Of a DNA stretch of 64,000 nt, positions 55,565-63,919 are shown piece by piece. Position 1 is the stretch's first letter. Every line of letters starts with the position of its first letter. Source of the DNA: Rhizobium sp. BG4 (GTDB lineage Bacteria > Pseudomonadota > Alphaproteobacteria > Rhizobiales > Rhizobiaceae); assembly GCF_016864575.1 (NCBI RefSeq), contig NZ_CP044125.1, forward strand, positions 620,001 through 684,000, given 5' to 3'. The notes beneath the pieces were generated by a model. The model was given only the letters and a program-made list of their open reading frames with translations, did not search any database and was not told where the DNA came from. Both the position numbers and the translations under genes were made by a program.

Positions 55565-58500
55565 TCACATCGTCATCGTTGCGACTGCGGGAATGCCGAG
55601 CGGCAGCCGCTGCCCCATCTGCCTCACCCGTATCGTCAGCGCGCTCTGCACACTGCCGAAGTCGGCAAGCTCGTCTGTCAGCGGATAGGTCCATCGCGGC
55701 ACGCCGATCTCCACCTGCCGCCGCACCACACCATCAGCCATCACCTCGATCCGGTAGCGCTCGGAGGGTTCGTCGAGCGGAATATCGGCCGCGATCCAGT
55801 TGTCGGCATCGACCCGTCCGCGCCGAACCCACGAAAACGTCACCGCCCCCGCCTCGCCCCGCGCCGCCCTCAGATGAACCGGCGAAAGCGGTGTCTCCGC
55901 CCGCACCCCGCCCTCGAAGGCGAACGGACCCGCCTTGCCGCTCACACCGGCCGCCTCGGCGATCCAATTGAGCCGCAACCCCATCTCATCGGCCGTGAGG
56001 CCGAGCGGCACAACGGCATCGTCGAGCATCACCACGGACGTCTCTGAAACGGCACCCGCCGCCATCGCATCGTCGGTTCCCGCCAGCGCCCGCAGCAATC
56101 CGCCAAGCCGCCAGCGCCCGGCGCCGATCTCCTCGGCCTGCCGGAACCCGATCACCTCCCAGCCGCCGTCGGACGAAGCCACCGCGATCAGGTTGTCACC
56201 ATTCAGCACCGAGACTGCCGCCGCCGAGGACAGTGCACCGAACGGCAGCTCGATCTCCAGCACCTGCGACCAGTCGAACCGCCCCCGCACACCCGCCGTC
56301 AGCGGCCCGGTAAGCGTCCCGATCCGCGCCGGGCGCTCGACCAGCGCCCGCCCGCGATACCCCTCCTCGCTCACCGAGGAGGACAGCCCGATCATCCGCC
56401 AGGGCCTGGCAAAAACCGCCGCCCGCGCAAAACTCGCCGCCTCGCCCGCCGCAAAGCGCGGCAGATCCATCAACTCCACCAGCGGTGCAAACAGGCTGGA
56501 AGGATCGCCGGCGCCATTCTTGCCGCCGGTCTCGCCTGGCGGCGCGGCACCCGCCGATGGCGCGAACTCGCGCGCCTCGACCTGCCTCACCGCACCGTCC
56601 TCGATCGAGCCGATCAGGAAGCGCCCCTCTGGCCCATCCGCGAAGGTCACGACATCCCCCGGCTGGAAACCGAGCTCGCCCGGCGCCAGCGAAAAGCGCA
56701 CCGAGCGCCTGCCGATCCGGTTGTCGCGCAGCAGTGCTTCGGCCGCATTCAGCGCCGTCTCCTCGGCCAGCACCGCCGAAAGATCGCTCTTCAGCACCCG
56801 GCTCGTCGCCGATTGCGCCCGGTGCGATCGCACACCCGCCTGTTCGTAACTGAGATCGGGATTGTAGAAGGTGATGACGGCCTCGGCCGCATGGTCGCTG
56901 TCGTGCCCGCGCGTCTCCTGCCACAGCGGCCGGTCCTCGATATCGGCCAGCACCGCAACCTCCGTCGCCGGCAAGCTCGCCCGGCCGCGCGAGCGGAACC
57001 GCAGCAAGCCGCCGTCTTCCACCGCATCGATCTGGAAGGCCTCCAGCAGCGGCTCTATCAGCCCGCGCGCCGTTGTGATGTCGCCCTGAACATAGCCCGT
57101 CAGGTCGCCGGACACTTCCGAAACGTCGAAATCCTCGAAGCCGTGATCGTGAAGCACCGCCGCAATCACATCCGCCAGCGTCCCCGCCCCCAGCCTTCCA
57201 TTCAGCCAGTGGCCCGTTCGCCAGTTCCCGCCATCGCTCCAGACGCCGCCATCCAGCGGAAAGGCCGGATAGGGCCGCGCATCCCACGACCAGACGAAGA
57301 TACGGCCTGGATCGACCATGGCATCGGGCGCCTCATCACCCTGCCACCAGAGATGATGGGCCTCCAGAAACCGCCGCTGCATCGTGTCGGAGCGCATGCG
57401 GTTGGAGAAATACGGAACCGCGCTCTCGGCCGATTTCGGATCGGCAAACACATTCGGCTGATTGCCGCCCTTGTCGATTGCCGCGCAGCCGAGCTCGGTG
57501 AACCACACCGGCTTCATCCGCGCCTGCCAGGCCGTCGCATCAGCCTTCTCGACGCCACCGATCCGCTCGCAATGCCGGTTCGCCCACCAGCCCTCGATGT
57601 CCTTGTAGCGATAGACCCAATGCTTGCCCGCAAGCCCGTCGCTGATGGGCGCCCGCGTCCGGCTCGACCGCTCCGCATCGTCGGCATAGTACCATTCGAA
57701 GCCCTCGCCAGCGGTGATACCGGCGATCAGCCCATCGCGATCATCCGCCGTCCGCATACCCTCCGGGTTCGCCTGCGCCAGATCGGCATCCCGCCAGTCG
57801 GAGAGCGGCATGTAGTTGTCGATCCCCACGGCATCGATGGCGCTCGATGCCCAGAGCAGATCGAGATTGAAATAGACGTCGCCGCTGCCGTCGTCCGGCC
57901 GGTAGCCGAAATACTCGCTCCAGTCGGCCGCATAGGTCAGCTTCGCCTGCGGCAGCAACGCTTTCACATCCGTCGCCAGAGCCGTCAGCGCCGTGACAAA
58001 CGGAAAAGCCCCTGCCTCATCGCGCACCTGAGTCAGCCCGCGCATCTCGGAGCCGATAATGAAACCCGAGACGCCGCCCGCGGCCTTCGCCAGCTGCGCA
58101 TAATGCAGGATGAAGCGCCGGTAGCTCTCCTCGCTGCCATTATAGCTCACTCGCTGGCCGGAAATGCTGAAATGCCCCGCCTGCGCCGCCCCGCGAAAAA
58201 CCTGGATCTGCGCCCGCGCCGCCGCCGTCCGGTCCACCGATCCCGGCTCTCCGATCGCCGGATGGCAGGTCACCCGCCCGCGCCAGGGATAGGCCGCCTG
58301 CCCTGTCCCGCCATAGGGATCGGGCAGCGCATTCCCCTCGGCAATATCCATCATCACGAAAGGATAGAGATAGACCTCCAGCCCCCTCGCCTTCAGATCG
58401 GCAATCGCCGAAACGACGCTCGCATCATCCGGCGTACCGCCATAGGCCGGCCCGCCGTCGCGGCGACTGACGAGATACGCCTCGTTGCGCGATACACCGG

Positions 58501-59407
58501 AGACAGACCACGGGCTGCTTTCGCCATTCCTCGCGCTAACCTCGACACCCGGAACGATCCGGCAATTGCCGGCCCTGAGGTCGGTGCCAAACCAGGAGAC
58601 GACAAGCGCCACACGGTCCAGCTTCGGGCAGACCGCCATCAGCTCGTCGATCGAGACGTCCCAATCCGTCAGCCCCTGCAGGCTGTTGCGGTTAACCACC
58701 CGGGCGCTCCCAGCCCCCGTCTTCTCCGATACCGCCACCGTCCGGTAGCCATGCTCTGTCGCACCGGGAATGATGCACACCGCCCGCACCTGCTCCTCCA
58801 GCGCGCCGATGGCCCGCACCACCTCGAACTGCAGCAGCGGAATGCGATTGCCGTAGTTGTCGAGTGGCAGCCGCTCGAAGACGGCATAGGCAAGCCCGCG
58901 ATAGGCCGGCGCCATGCCCGCCCCCTGCTTCGCCTCGATCAGCGGATCGGGCAGCTGCGTCGCATCACCCCTGTAAACCCGCATCTCGATCTTCGTCAGA
59001 TCGAGCTCCTTGCCATCCGCCCAGACGCGCCTGACACAGGCGATCGGCCCCTCGCAGAGCCCGACGGCGAAATTCGCGAAATAGCGGAAACTCTCGACCG
59101 TCGGCCCGGAGGAAGACTTGCCGCCGGTGCGCTCGCGCGTCACCTCCTCCTCGAAGCGCGTCGCCCAGATCATCGTCCCGCCGATCCGCGCCGCGCCATA
59201 GACGCGGTTGATCGACGTGCCCTCATCGGCACCCGGAATGCGTGCCGTCGAAAGCCGCGAGCCGCGCACCGTCTGCCCGCCGCCGATCAGCGCCCGGTCG
59301 AGCGCATTGCCCGCCAGCGCGCCCGCCGCCCGGCCGATAATCGCGCCGACCGGCCCGAGAACGCTGCCCAGCGCAGCACCCGCCGCCTGCAAAAGGAGAG
59401 TGGCCAT
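55565..59407 (-). CDS. GTA tail fibre/hub protein g15 with TIM-barrel-like domain (host-specificity type)
   Basis: This 1280-residue phage-tail protein is the large baseplate/tip protein of alphaproteobacterial GTAs (ORFg15). The N terminus is Ala/Gly rich (LLLQAAGAALGSVLGPVGAI). A glycoside-hydrolase-like TIM barrel lies in the middle (YFNLDLLWASSAIDAVGIDN, YADDAERSSRTRAPISDGLA, KPVWFTELGCAAIDKGGNQP), followed by phage tail domains (LIEPLLEAFQIDAVEDGGLL) and a C-terminal fibronectin-like segment. ATG 59407 follows GAGG closely. All family features are intact over full length, with no frameshift. Confidence 0.9.
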   Translation of the reverse strand: MATLLLQAAGAALGSVLGPVGAIIGRAAGALAGNALDRALIGGGQTVRGSRLSTARIPGADEGTSINRVYGAARIGGTMIWATRFEEEVTRERTGGKSSSGPTVESFRYFANFAVGLCEGPIACVRRVWADGKELDLTKIEMRVYRGDATQLPDPLIEAKQGAGMAPAYRGLAYAVFERLPLDNYGNRIPLLQFEVVRAIGALEEQVRAVCIIPGATEHGYRTVAVSEKTGAGSARVVNRNSLQGLTDWDVSIDELMAVCPKLDRVALVVSWFGTDLRAGNCRIVPGVEVSARNGESSPWSVSGVSRNEAYLVSRRDGGPAYGGTPDDASVVSAIADLKARGLEVYLYPFVMMDIAEGNALPDPYGGTGQAAYPWRGRVTCHPAIGEPGSVDRTAAARAQIQVFRGAAQAGHFSISGQRVSYNGSEESYRRFILHYAQLAKAAGGVSGFIIGSEMRGLTQVRDEAGAFPFVTALTALATDVKALLPQAKLTYAADWSEYFGYRPDDGSGDVYFNLDLLWASSAIDAVGIDNYMPLSDWRDADLAQANPEGMRTADDRDGLIAGITAGEGFEWYYADDAERSSRTRAPISDGLAGKHWVYRYKDIEGWWANRHCERIGGVEKADATAWQARMKPVWFTELGCAAIDKGGNQPNVFADPKSAESAVPYFSNRMRSDTMQRRFLEAHHLWWQGDEAPDAMVDPGRIFVWSWDARPYPAFPLDGGVWSDGGNWRTGHWLNGRLGAGTLADVIAAVLHDHGFEDFDVSEVSGDLTGYVQGDITTARGLIEPLLEAFQIDAVEDGGLLRFRSRGRASLPATEVAVLADIEDRPLWQETRGHDSDHAAEAVITFYNPDLSYEQAGVRSHRAQSATSRVLKSDLSAVLAEETALNAAEALLRDNRIGRRSVRFSLAPGELGFQPGDVVTFADGPEGRFLIGSIEDGAVRQVEAREFAPSAGAAPPGETGGKNGAGDPSSLFAPLVELMDLPRFAAGEAASFARAAVFARPWRMIGLSSSVSEEGYRGRALVERPARIGTLTGPLTAGVRGRFDWSQVLEIELPFGALSSAAAVSVLNGDNLIAVASSDGGWEVIGFRQAEEIGAGRWRLGGLLRALAGTDDAMAAGAVSETSVVMLDDAVVPLGLTADEMGLRLNWIAEAAGVSGKAGPFAFEGGVRAETPLSPVHLRAARGEAGAVTFSWVRRGRVDADNWIAADIPLDEPSERYRIEVMADGVVRRQVEIGVPRWTYPLTDELADFGSVQSALTIRVRQMGQRLPLGIPAVATMTM

Positions 59408-59448
59408 AAAAACCTCGCAGCGAGCCACCAGCGCCGTTCACACGGCAC

Positions 59449-59478
59449 TTGATTTTTCCCGCAATGATTGTGTTAGAT
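59449..59478 (+). promoter_or_regulatory. Candidate promoter on the plus strand between GTA g15 and g14
   Basis: TTGATT (59449-59454) and TTAGAT (59473-59478) are separated by 18 bases in a locally AT-rich patch, on the strand opposite to the GTA genes. It would drive a transcript through the structured region and small frame downstream. Confidence 0.5.
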
Positions 59479-59484
59479 TGCTGC

Positions 59485-59712
59485 AGTCGTGAGCAGAAGC
59501 AGAAGCGCCGAGACCAGCCGGTGCACTGGGGAGGATAGGCCTCTCCGGCCTCGGCAAGGGCCTTGCTCTCGATCAAGGAGGTGATGCGATGTGGTTCTTG
59601 CCACTCAGTATCACGCTTAGTGCGAGGAAGACCCGGACGGGCTGGTCTATAGCCATCCGGGTCCAATTCGTAACATAAGCAAACGGTGGGCGGAGCTGTA
59701 ACTCCGCTCACC
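59485..59712 (+). ncRNA. Structured short transcript candidate (leader plus hairpins) between GTA g15 and g14
   Basis: The region is non-coding on the GTA strand and shows several nested stems. GCCGAG/CTCGGC arms lie in the leader. CCTTG (59561-59565) pairs with CAAGG (59574-59578), covering the ribosome binding site. CCCGGACGGGCT (59632-59643) pairs with AGCCATCCGGG (59651-59661). A terminal stem runs GGTGGGCGGAG/CTCCGCTCACC (59685-59695, 59702-59712). A promoter-like pair precedes it. The extent is inferred, not mapped. Confidence 0.45.
59589..59678 (+). CDS. 29-codon hydrophobic/basic peptide with near-perfect Shine-Dalgarno
   Basis: ATG 59589 lies 7 bases after AAGGAGG (59575-59581), an almost complete complement of the 16S rRNA tail. 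The frame encodes MWFLPLSITLSARKTRTGWS followed by nine more residues and ends at TAA 59676-59678. Hydrophobic and basic residues alternate, in the manner of type I toxins or leader peptides. The ribosome site sits in a hairpin. No family is recognised. A minus-strand promoter-like pair (TTACGA, 16 bases, TATAGA at 59673-59646) could make an antisense RNA over its start. Confidence 0.45.
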   Translation: MWFLPLSITLSARKTRTGWSIAIRVQFVT

Positions 59713-59729
59713 ACTCCCGAAACATACCC

Positions 59730-60191
59730 TCAGATGCCCCGATTTTCAAGCACGGCCACAACCTCAGGGAACCGGAATACCGCCGTTACCCGCCGCCGCC
59801 AGCTCGGCACCAAGGCGGAGCGGATCACCGCCGCCTGCTCATAGGCATGGATGAAACTTTTCTCTCCGGCAAAGATGCCCGCATGCTTGGCCGCCACATC
59901 CGGCCGCCAGCGAAACAGCATCAGATCGCCTGGCAGCATCGCCTCGACGGACAATGGCTCCCCGAAATGCCTGAGGGCGGCGTCGAGCAAGCGATCCTGC
60001 CCACTGCGTTCGGCCCAGTCCCGCGCATAGGGCGGCGGCATTTCCGGCTCAATGCCGTAGAGCTCCCGCCAGATGCCGCGGATCAGCCCCAGGCAATCGC
60101 AGCCGATCCCCCTGGCCGAAGCCTGGTGCCGGTAGGGCGTGCCGATCCAGCCTTCGGCCGCGGCGAGCACCCTTTCGTGGATAGCAGTCAT
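59730..60191 (-). CDS. GTA g14 NlpC/P60-family cell wall peptidase
   Basis: This 153-residue peptidase of the GTA tail tip cleaves peptidoglycan stems to aid DNA delivery. The catalytic Cys33 is in RGIGCDCLGLIRGIW, the histidine in AAKHAGIFAGEKSFIHAYEQ, and the opening GWIGTPYRHQAS is the usual first motif. It overlaps g13 by 4 bases. The DUF2163-NlpC/P60-g15 order is the canonical one for GTA clusters; here the step to g15 is interrupted by 322 bases holding an opposite-strand transcript candidate. Confidence 0.92.
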   Translation of the reverse strand: MTAIHERVLAAAEGWIGTPYRHQASARGIGCDCLGLIRGIWRELYGIEPEMPPPYARDWAERSGQDRLLDAALRHFGEPLSVEAMLPGDLMLFRWRPDVAAKHAGIFAGEKSFIHAYEQAAVIRSALVPSWRRRVTAVFRFPEVVAVLENRGI

Positions 60192-61078
60192 CTGAACAGC
60201 GCGCCTCCGTCATGGATGCTTTCGCCATCCGCATAGGTGTAGGCAAAGTCGGCGCCCGGCATATGCGGGAAGCCGCGGAAATTCTGCTGGTTGGAGAATT
60301 TCGTCCGGCAGGTGGCAAAGGCCTTGTCGCAACCGGCTGTCATCCGCACGGCATCGCCCACGTCGGGCGCCCGAGCCAACGGAAGCCACAGCGTCACCTC
60401 GACATCCGCACCGGCTGAAGAATGCGCCTCGATATCCAGCCGGTCTCCAGCAGTTGGCCCGCCGAGAAATTCAAGGCTGCCATAGCGAAACAGCCCGTCG
60501 GCAAAAGGCTCCAGTCCCGACACCACAATCCGCGTCGCATCGATCACCCCGGCCACGATCCCCTGCCGCCGGAATGCGCCCTGCCCCCGATCGACGCCGC
60601 ATCGCGCATCCCCCAACGCCGCATCGCAGCGGCGGCCATAGAGGCGCCCCTGCGGCTGGTTCAGCCGGTGGGCGAAGCTGCGCAGCTCGGCGCGAAATTC
60701 GCCCTCGCTGCGCGTCACCTCGCCGATCTCCTGTACCTTCAACAGCAGATGCTGCTCGGGTGCCGCCCAGTTGACCAGGAACACCTCGACCCGCGCCCCA
60801 TCATAGAGCCCGCGCTGCAGATCGGTCTCGCGGATCGCCTCGCTCGAAAAGCCCCCCATCACCTCGCTGGTCGCCGCAGGCAGACCGGCGCCCTCCTCCG
60901 TGCCGCTCGCGGAAAAGCCGCTCGCCGCCAGAAAGTCCGTCCCGGCAAAGGCGAGATCGCCATCATGCTCGGTAAAGCCCAGCACCACCCCATCGCGGCG
61001 GGTCACCCGCCAGGCATGGCACGTCGTCGTCGCATCGCCTTTCAGATGCGCCGCAAACCCGGCCTCGATCTCTCTCAT
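60188..61078 (-). CDS. GTA g13, DUF2163 / phage BR0599-family tail protein
   Basis: This 296-residue tail-tip protein starts MREIEAGFAAHLKGDATTTC. It has the N-terminal DUF2163 core (VLGFTEHDGDLAFAGTDFLA, VEVFLVNWAAPEQHLLL). The C-terminal phage BR0599 domain carries the four-cysteine pattern (RRCDAALGDARCGVD, TAGCDKAFATCRTKFSN) and ends NFRGFPHMPGAD. In GTA particles this is a hub protein. It overlaps g12 and g14 by 4 bases at either end. Confidence 0.92.
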   Translation of the reverse strand: MREIEAGFAAHLKGDATTTCHAWRVTRRDGVVLGFTEHDGDLAFAGTDFLAASGFSASGTEEGAGLPAATSEVMGGFSSEAIRETDLQRGLYDGARVEVFLVNWAAPEQHLLLKVQEIGEVTRSEGEFRAELRSFAHRLNQPQGRLYGRRCDAALGDARCGVDRGQGAFRRQGIVAGVIDATRIVVSGLEPFADGLFRYGSLEFLGGPTAGDRLDIEAHSSAGADVEVTLWLPLARAPDVGDAVRMTAGCDKAFATCRTKFSNQQNFRGFPHMPGADFAYTYADGESIHDGGALFR

Positions 61079-61712
61079 GGCAGGATCTCCATCAGCGGAA
61101 TGGCCGGGATGCGCCCGGCATTGAAAGCCGTCAGGTTGACGTCGATCCGCCCGGTCGCGAAGCGCACGGGAACATCGAACTCAAAACCCGCCGTCACACT
61201 CGCCCCCGCGGCCGCACATGCCCGGACGCGAAGCTGACGACGCCGGTAGCCACATCGCAGGAAAAAGTCCCAGCTGCTTTCGTCACACCATCGACCGCGA
61301 CCACCACCGTCCCGGCCACCGGCTTGGCGATGACGCGCGTACTGCTCCCGCCCGCGTCCCCATAGGTCTTCGCCAACTGAAAATCCGCCTTCGCCCCATC
61401 CCCAATCCCGAGCGCCTGATCAAGCGCCGTCACCGGCTGGTCCGGCCGCCCGGAACGGCAGTCGAGCGGATCGCGGAAACGGAAGCCGTAAAGCTCGCCG
61501 CCGCGCGCCTCGAAGAATTCCAGCACCTCGTAGAGATCGCCGATCGAGCGGATGCCCGAGCCCGCATCGTAAGCGCGCCTGGCATTGCGCCAGCGGCTGT
61601 TGCGGCTCTCGCGCCCGTTGGAAAGATTGACGATATCGGTCCGCCGCACCGGCCCGCCGCTCGTCGACAGCGCCAGCCGCAGCGGAAACCGCACCTCATG
61701 GAAACCGGCCAT
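61075..61712 (-). pseudogene. GTA g12, DUF2460 tail protein with a one-base frameshift
   Basis: The gene starts at ATG 61712 (MAGFHEVRFPLRLALSTSGG) and reads as DUF2460 through FEARGGELYGFRFRDPLDCR and DVATGVVSFASGHV. It then meets a premature TGA at 61194-61196. Stepping back one base near 61212-61216 restores the expected ending, SVTAGFEFDVPVRFATGRID and AIPLMEILP, which stops at 61075-61077 and overlaps g13 by ATGA. So a single G appears missing from the GC-rich stretch after CATGTG. Causes could be decay, programmed frameshifting or sequencing error. Confidence 0.85.
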
Positions 61713-61719
61713 CTCAGCC

Positions 61720-62265
61720 TCACAGGTTGCGCTGGCCGCGCATCGCCGTGCGCGCCAGCATCGCCGAAATCTGCGCCTCGCTCTTCTGAAAGCTCTGCGC
61801 ATCCGTCGCCGTGACGTTGAAAACGATCTGCGGCCCGCCACCGTTGCCGGAAGCCGCTACCCCAAGCGCCCCATCCGGCCCGCGCTTCAGCGGCAGGATC
61901 GCCTCGCTGCCCGCCTCGCCCATCAGCCCGATATTGCCGCCCATCGGAAAATAGCTCGGCGCCGAAACCACACCGCCATCGGCAAAGGGCAGAACCTTGC
62001 CGATCCCACCCGCGATCCCCGACATCGCCCCGCCGATCAGCCCCTCGAGCGGCTTCATCCCCGCCGAAAGCGCGATATCGGCCAGACGGTTGCCAAGCGA
62101 GCGCAACACGTCATCAAGCCCCTTGCCGCCGCTGACGGCGCTCCTCAAAGCGCCGCTCAGCGCCGACCCGAAGGAGCGCGACCGTCCCTCCAGATCCTCC
62201 AGCGCCCGGCGCAGTTCATCGGCCTGCCCCGCCATCTCGGCGAGCCCGGTGTCATCGTCTTCCAT
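61720..62265 (-). CDS. GTA g11, tail tape measure protein
   Basis: This 181-residue protein is the short tape-measure protein of GTA tails. The helical N-terminal part (GQADELRRALEDLEGRSRSF, FGSALSGALRSAVSGGKGLD) is followed by LSAGMKPLEGLIGGAMSGIA. It ends with ADGGVVSAPSYFPMGGNIGL and LMGEAGSEAILPLKRGPDG, the conserved C-terminal motif of phage tape measures. AGGAGA lies 5 bases before ATG 62265. It sits 7 bases before g12. Confidence 0.87.
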   Translation of the reverse strand: MEDDDTGLAEMAGQADELRRALEDLEGRSRSFGSALSGALRSAVSGGKGLDDVLRSLGNRLADIALSAGMKPLEGLIGGAMSGIAGGIGKVLPFADGGVVSAPSYFPMGGNIGLMGEAGSEAILPLKRGPDGALGVAASGNGGGPQIVFNVTATDAQSFQKSEAQISAMLARTAMRGQRNL

Positions 62266-62290
62266 CGATGTCTCCTGAATGTGTGGGCCG

Positions 62291-63352
62291 TCAGCCCTTG
62301 TCCGGCATTGCCGAAAGCGCCAGCCGCAGGATCTCTCCCATCCTGACATGGCTGACGCCCGGACCGACCCTGAGCGCCGTCGCCGACCGGTGGACGACGA
62401 CGAGATCGAGATCCGGCAGCACGATCAGATACTGGCCGCCCCAGCCGCTGGCGTAAAACATCGGCACATGCACGGCCATGGCATCGTCAGGCGCATTCGC
62501 CTGCGTGATCCACCACAGCAGGCCGTAAGCCCGCCCCTCGCCAACCGCCGAATGCGGGCGCACGCTGTCGCGCACCCAGCTCTGCGGCACCAGCTGCGTT
62601 GCGCCCCAGCGTCCGTGCCTGAGATAGAGAAGCCCGACCCGCGCCAGATCGCGCGCCGACAGCTGGATCTTGTAGACCGGATGCATGGATTCCGGCCCAT
62701 GCTGAAACCAGCCGTCGCCGGCAACGCAATCCTGCATCCTGAGCGGCCGGGCCACGCGCGACGCCAGCGCATCCAGCACGGTCTCGCCGGTCGCCCGCTC
62801 GACGATCGTGCCAAGCACGTTGAAATCCCAGTTGTTGTAGAACCAGTGTTCCCCCGGCGGATGGCTGCCCCTGTCAGGCCTGCCATTCGCCGTATCGTAA
62901 ACCGACGGCAGATAGACGCCGGAGCGCGCCCGCAGCAGATCCATCACCGTCGCGCTGCGCTCGCCTGCCGTGAGCGGCGTCATGTCGTCGATGTTGAAAT
63001 CGGCCAGCGTCTGCAGCGGATCGATCCGCCCCGCGGCGATCAGCATGCCGTAGAGCACATTGACCAGGCTCTTGCGCACCGAAGCGATGCTCGACTTCAA
63101 GGCGATATCGCCCCAGCGGTAGATCATGCGTCCGCCCTGGACGATCATGAACGCGCTGCTCTCGCCCTTTTCCAGTTCGGCGGAAAGCGTCGCCAGCCGC
63201 GCCTCGGTCCAGCCGAACAGCGAAGCCGGCCGCTCGTCCCAGTCACCGAAGGGAAGACGACCATTCCCTTCGCAAACATGTTGTCCGACTGCGCCATCGC
63301 CGCTCCGAATCCCGGTGCCGAGCATAGCACGGGCAGAGATCACCTCACCCAT
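62291..63352 (-). CDS. Serine hydrolase (class C beta-lactamase fold) within the GTA tail cluster
   Basis: This 353-residue protein has the penicillin-recognising fold: SxxK in ASVRKSLVNVLYG (nucleophile Ser and Lys), YNN in GEHWFYNNWDFNVLG, and a late HRSATALRVGP segment in the KTG position. Such proteins include esterases, D-aminopeptidases and beta-lactamase-like enzymes. No signal peptide is visible. It overlaps g10.1 by 8 bases and ends 25 bases before the tape measure start, so it is embedded in the operon rather than merely adjacent. Its role in or outside GTA function is unknown. Confidence 0.83.
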   Translation of the reverse strand: MGEVISARAMLGTGIRSGDGAVGQHVCEGNGRLPFGDWDERPASLFGWTEARLATLSAELEKGESSAFMIVQGGRMIYRWGDIALKSSIASVRKSLVNVLYGMLIAAGRIDPLQTLADFNIDDMTPLTAGERSATVMDLLRARSGVYLPSVYDTANGRPDRGSHPPGEHWFYNNWDFNVLGTIVERATGETVLDALASRVARPLRMQDCVAGDGWFQHGPESMHPVYKIQLSARDLARVGLLYLRHGRWGATQLVPQSWVRDSVRPHSAVGEGRAYGLLWWITQANAPDDAMAVHVPMFYASGWGGQYLIVLPDLDLVVVHRSATALRVGPGVSHVRMGEILRLALSAMPDKG

Positions 63353-63541
63353 CCGGAAACCGCGCCATCATCTCGCTCAGCCCCGCTCGCGACAGAACCG
63401 GTGCGCGCGGCGCCAGCCCGCCGGCGGCGGCATGCAGCTCCACCGGCGTCATCGCCCAGAATGTCTCGGGAGGAAGCCGCAGCAGGCAGAGGCCGGTATG
63501 CAGCGCTCCGGTCCATGGGAACGGGCCGGGGCGCCCGGCCC
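63345..63541 (-). CDS. GTA g10.1 (rcc01693-family tail assembly chaperone-like), no clear start codon
   Basis: The frame reads PFPWTGALHTGLCLLRLPPE, then FWAMTPVELHAAAGGLAPRA, and ends MMARFPDG at TGA 63345-63347. This is the small phage tail assembly chaperone found between g10 and g11. No ATG, GTG or TTG occurs in this frame before the conserved start. Upstream it stays open in the -1 frame through the end of g10. A perfect GGGCCGGG-CGC-CCCGGCCC hairpin (63523-63541) lies directly after the g10 stop. It may be made by frameshifting from g10, use a rare start, or have lost its start codon. Confidence 0.65.
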
Positions 63542-63919
63542 CTATGCCTGCTGCGGCTCCAGAGGGCGGAGGGAGGTCTTTTCCGCCCCTGAAGGGTCCG
63601 CGAATGTCGCCATCAGGAGGTCGCCGACGATACCGGCGAAACCGGCAATGCCGCCCTCGACGCTGGCTTCGGCGACATCCTGGTCCGAATAGAGATTGCC
63701 GCCGCCGCGCAGCCCGGCGCCGATGATGCGGATCATGTCGCCCGCCTTCAGCCGCCCGGCCGAAAAGCGCCCGGCAAGATCGGTCAGGTCATCGGCGGCA
63801 AATGCGGTCTCGAGCTCGGCCAGCGCCCCGAGCGTCAGGCACAGAATGCGCCTTTCGCCATCGACGACCGCCTCGATCTCGCCGCGCCTGCGGTTCGCCC
63901 TCGCCCCCGCGCCGCCCAT
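63542..63919 (-). CDS. GTA g10 tail assembly chaperone-like protein
   Basis: This 125-residue protein starts MGGAGARANRRRGEIEAVVD and matches the GTA g10 family (phage TAC_11): RRILCLTLGALAELETAFAA, DLAGRFSAGRLKAGDMIRII, and the conserved GAGLRGGGNLYSDQDVAEA. In tailed phages such proteins chaperone the tape measure during tail building. The start shares one base with the stop of g9 (TGATG). The next small frame lies in the -1 register. Confidence 0.88.
   Translation of the reverse strand: MGGAGARANRRRGEIEAVVDGERRILCLTLGALAELETAFAADDLTDLAGRFSAGRLKAGDMIRIIGAGLRGGGNLYSDQDVAEASVEGGIAGFAGIVGDLLMATFADPSGAEKTSLRPLEPQQA

Noticed and set aside
56813..59452. Long plus-strand open frame opposite GTA g15
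   Set aside because: Arg/Pro-rich with no domain features; g15 on the other strand has continuous family motifs.
59702..59712. Classical Rho-independent terminator at the end of the structured region
   Set aside because: The stem is strong but no T run follows on either strand, so it is described as a terminal stem only.
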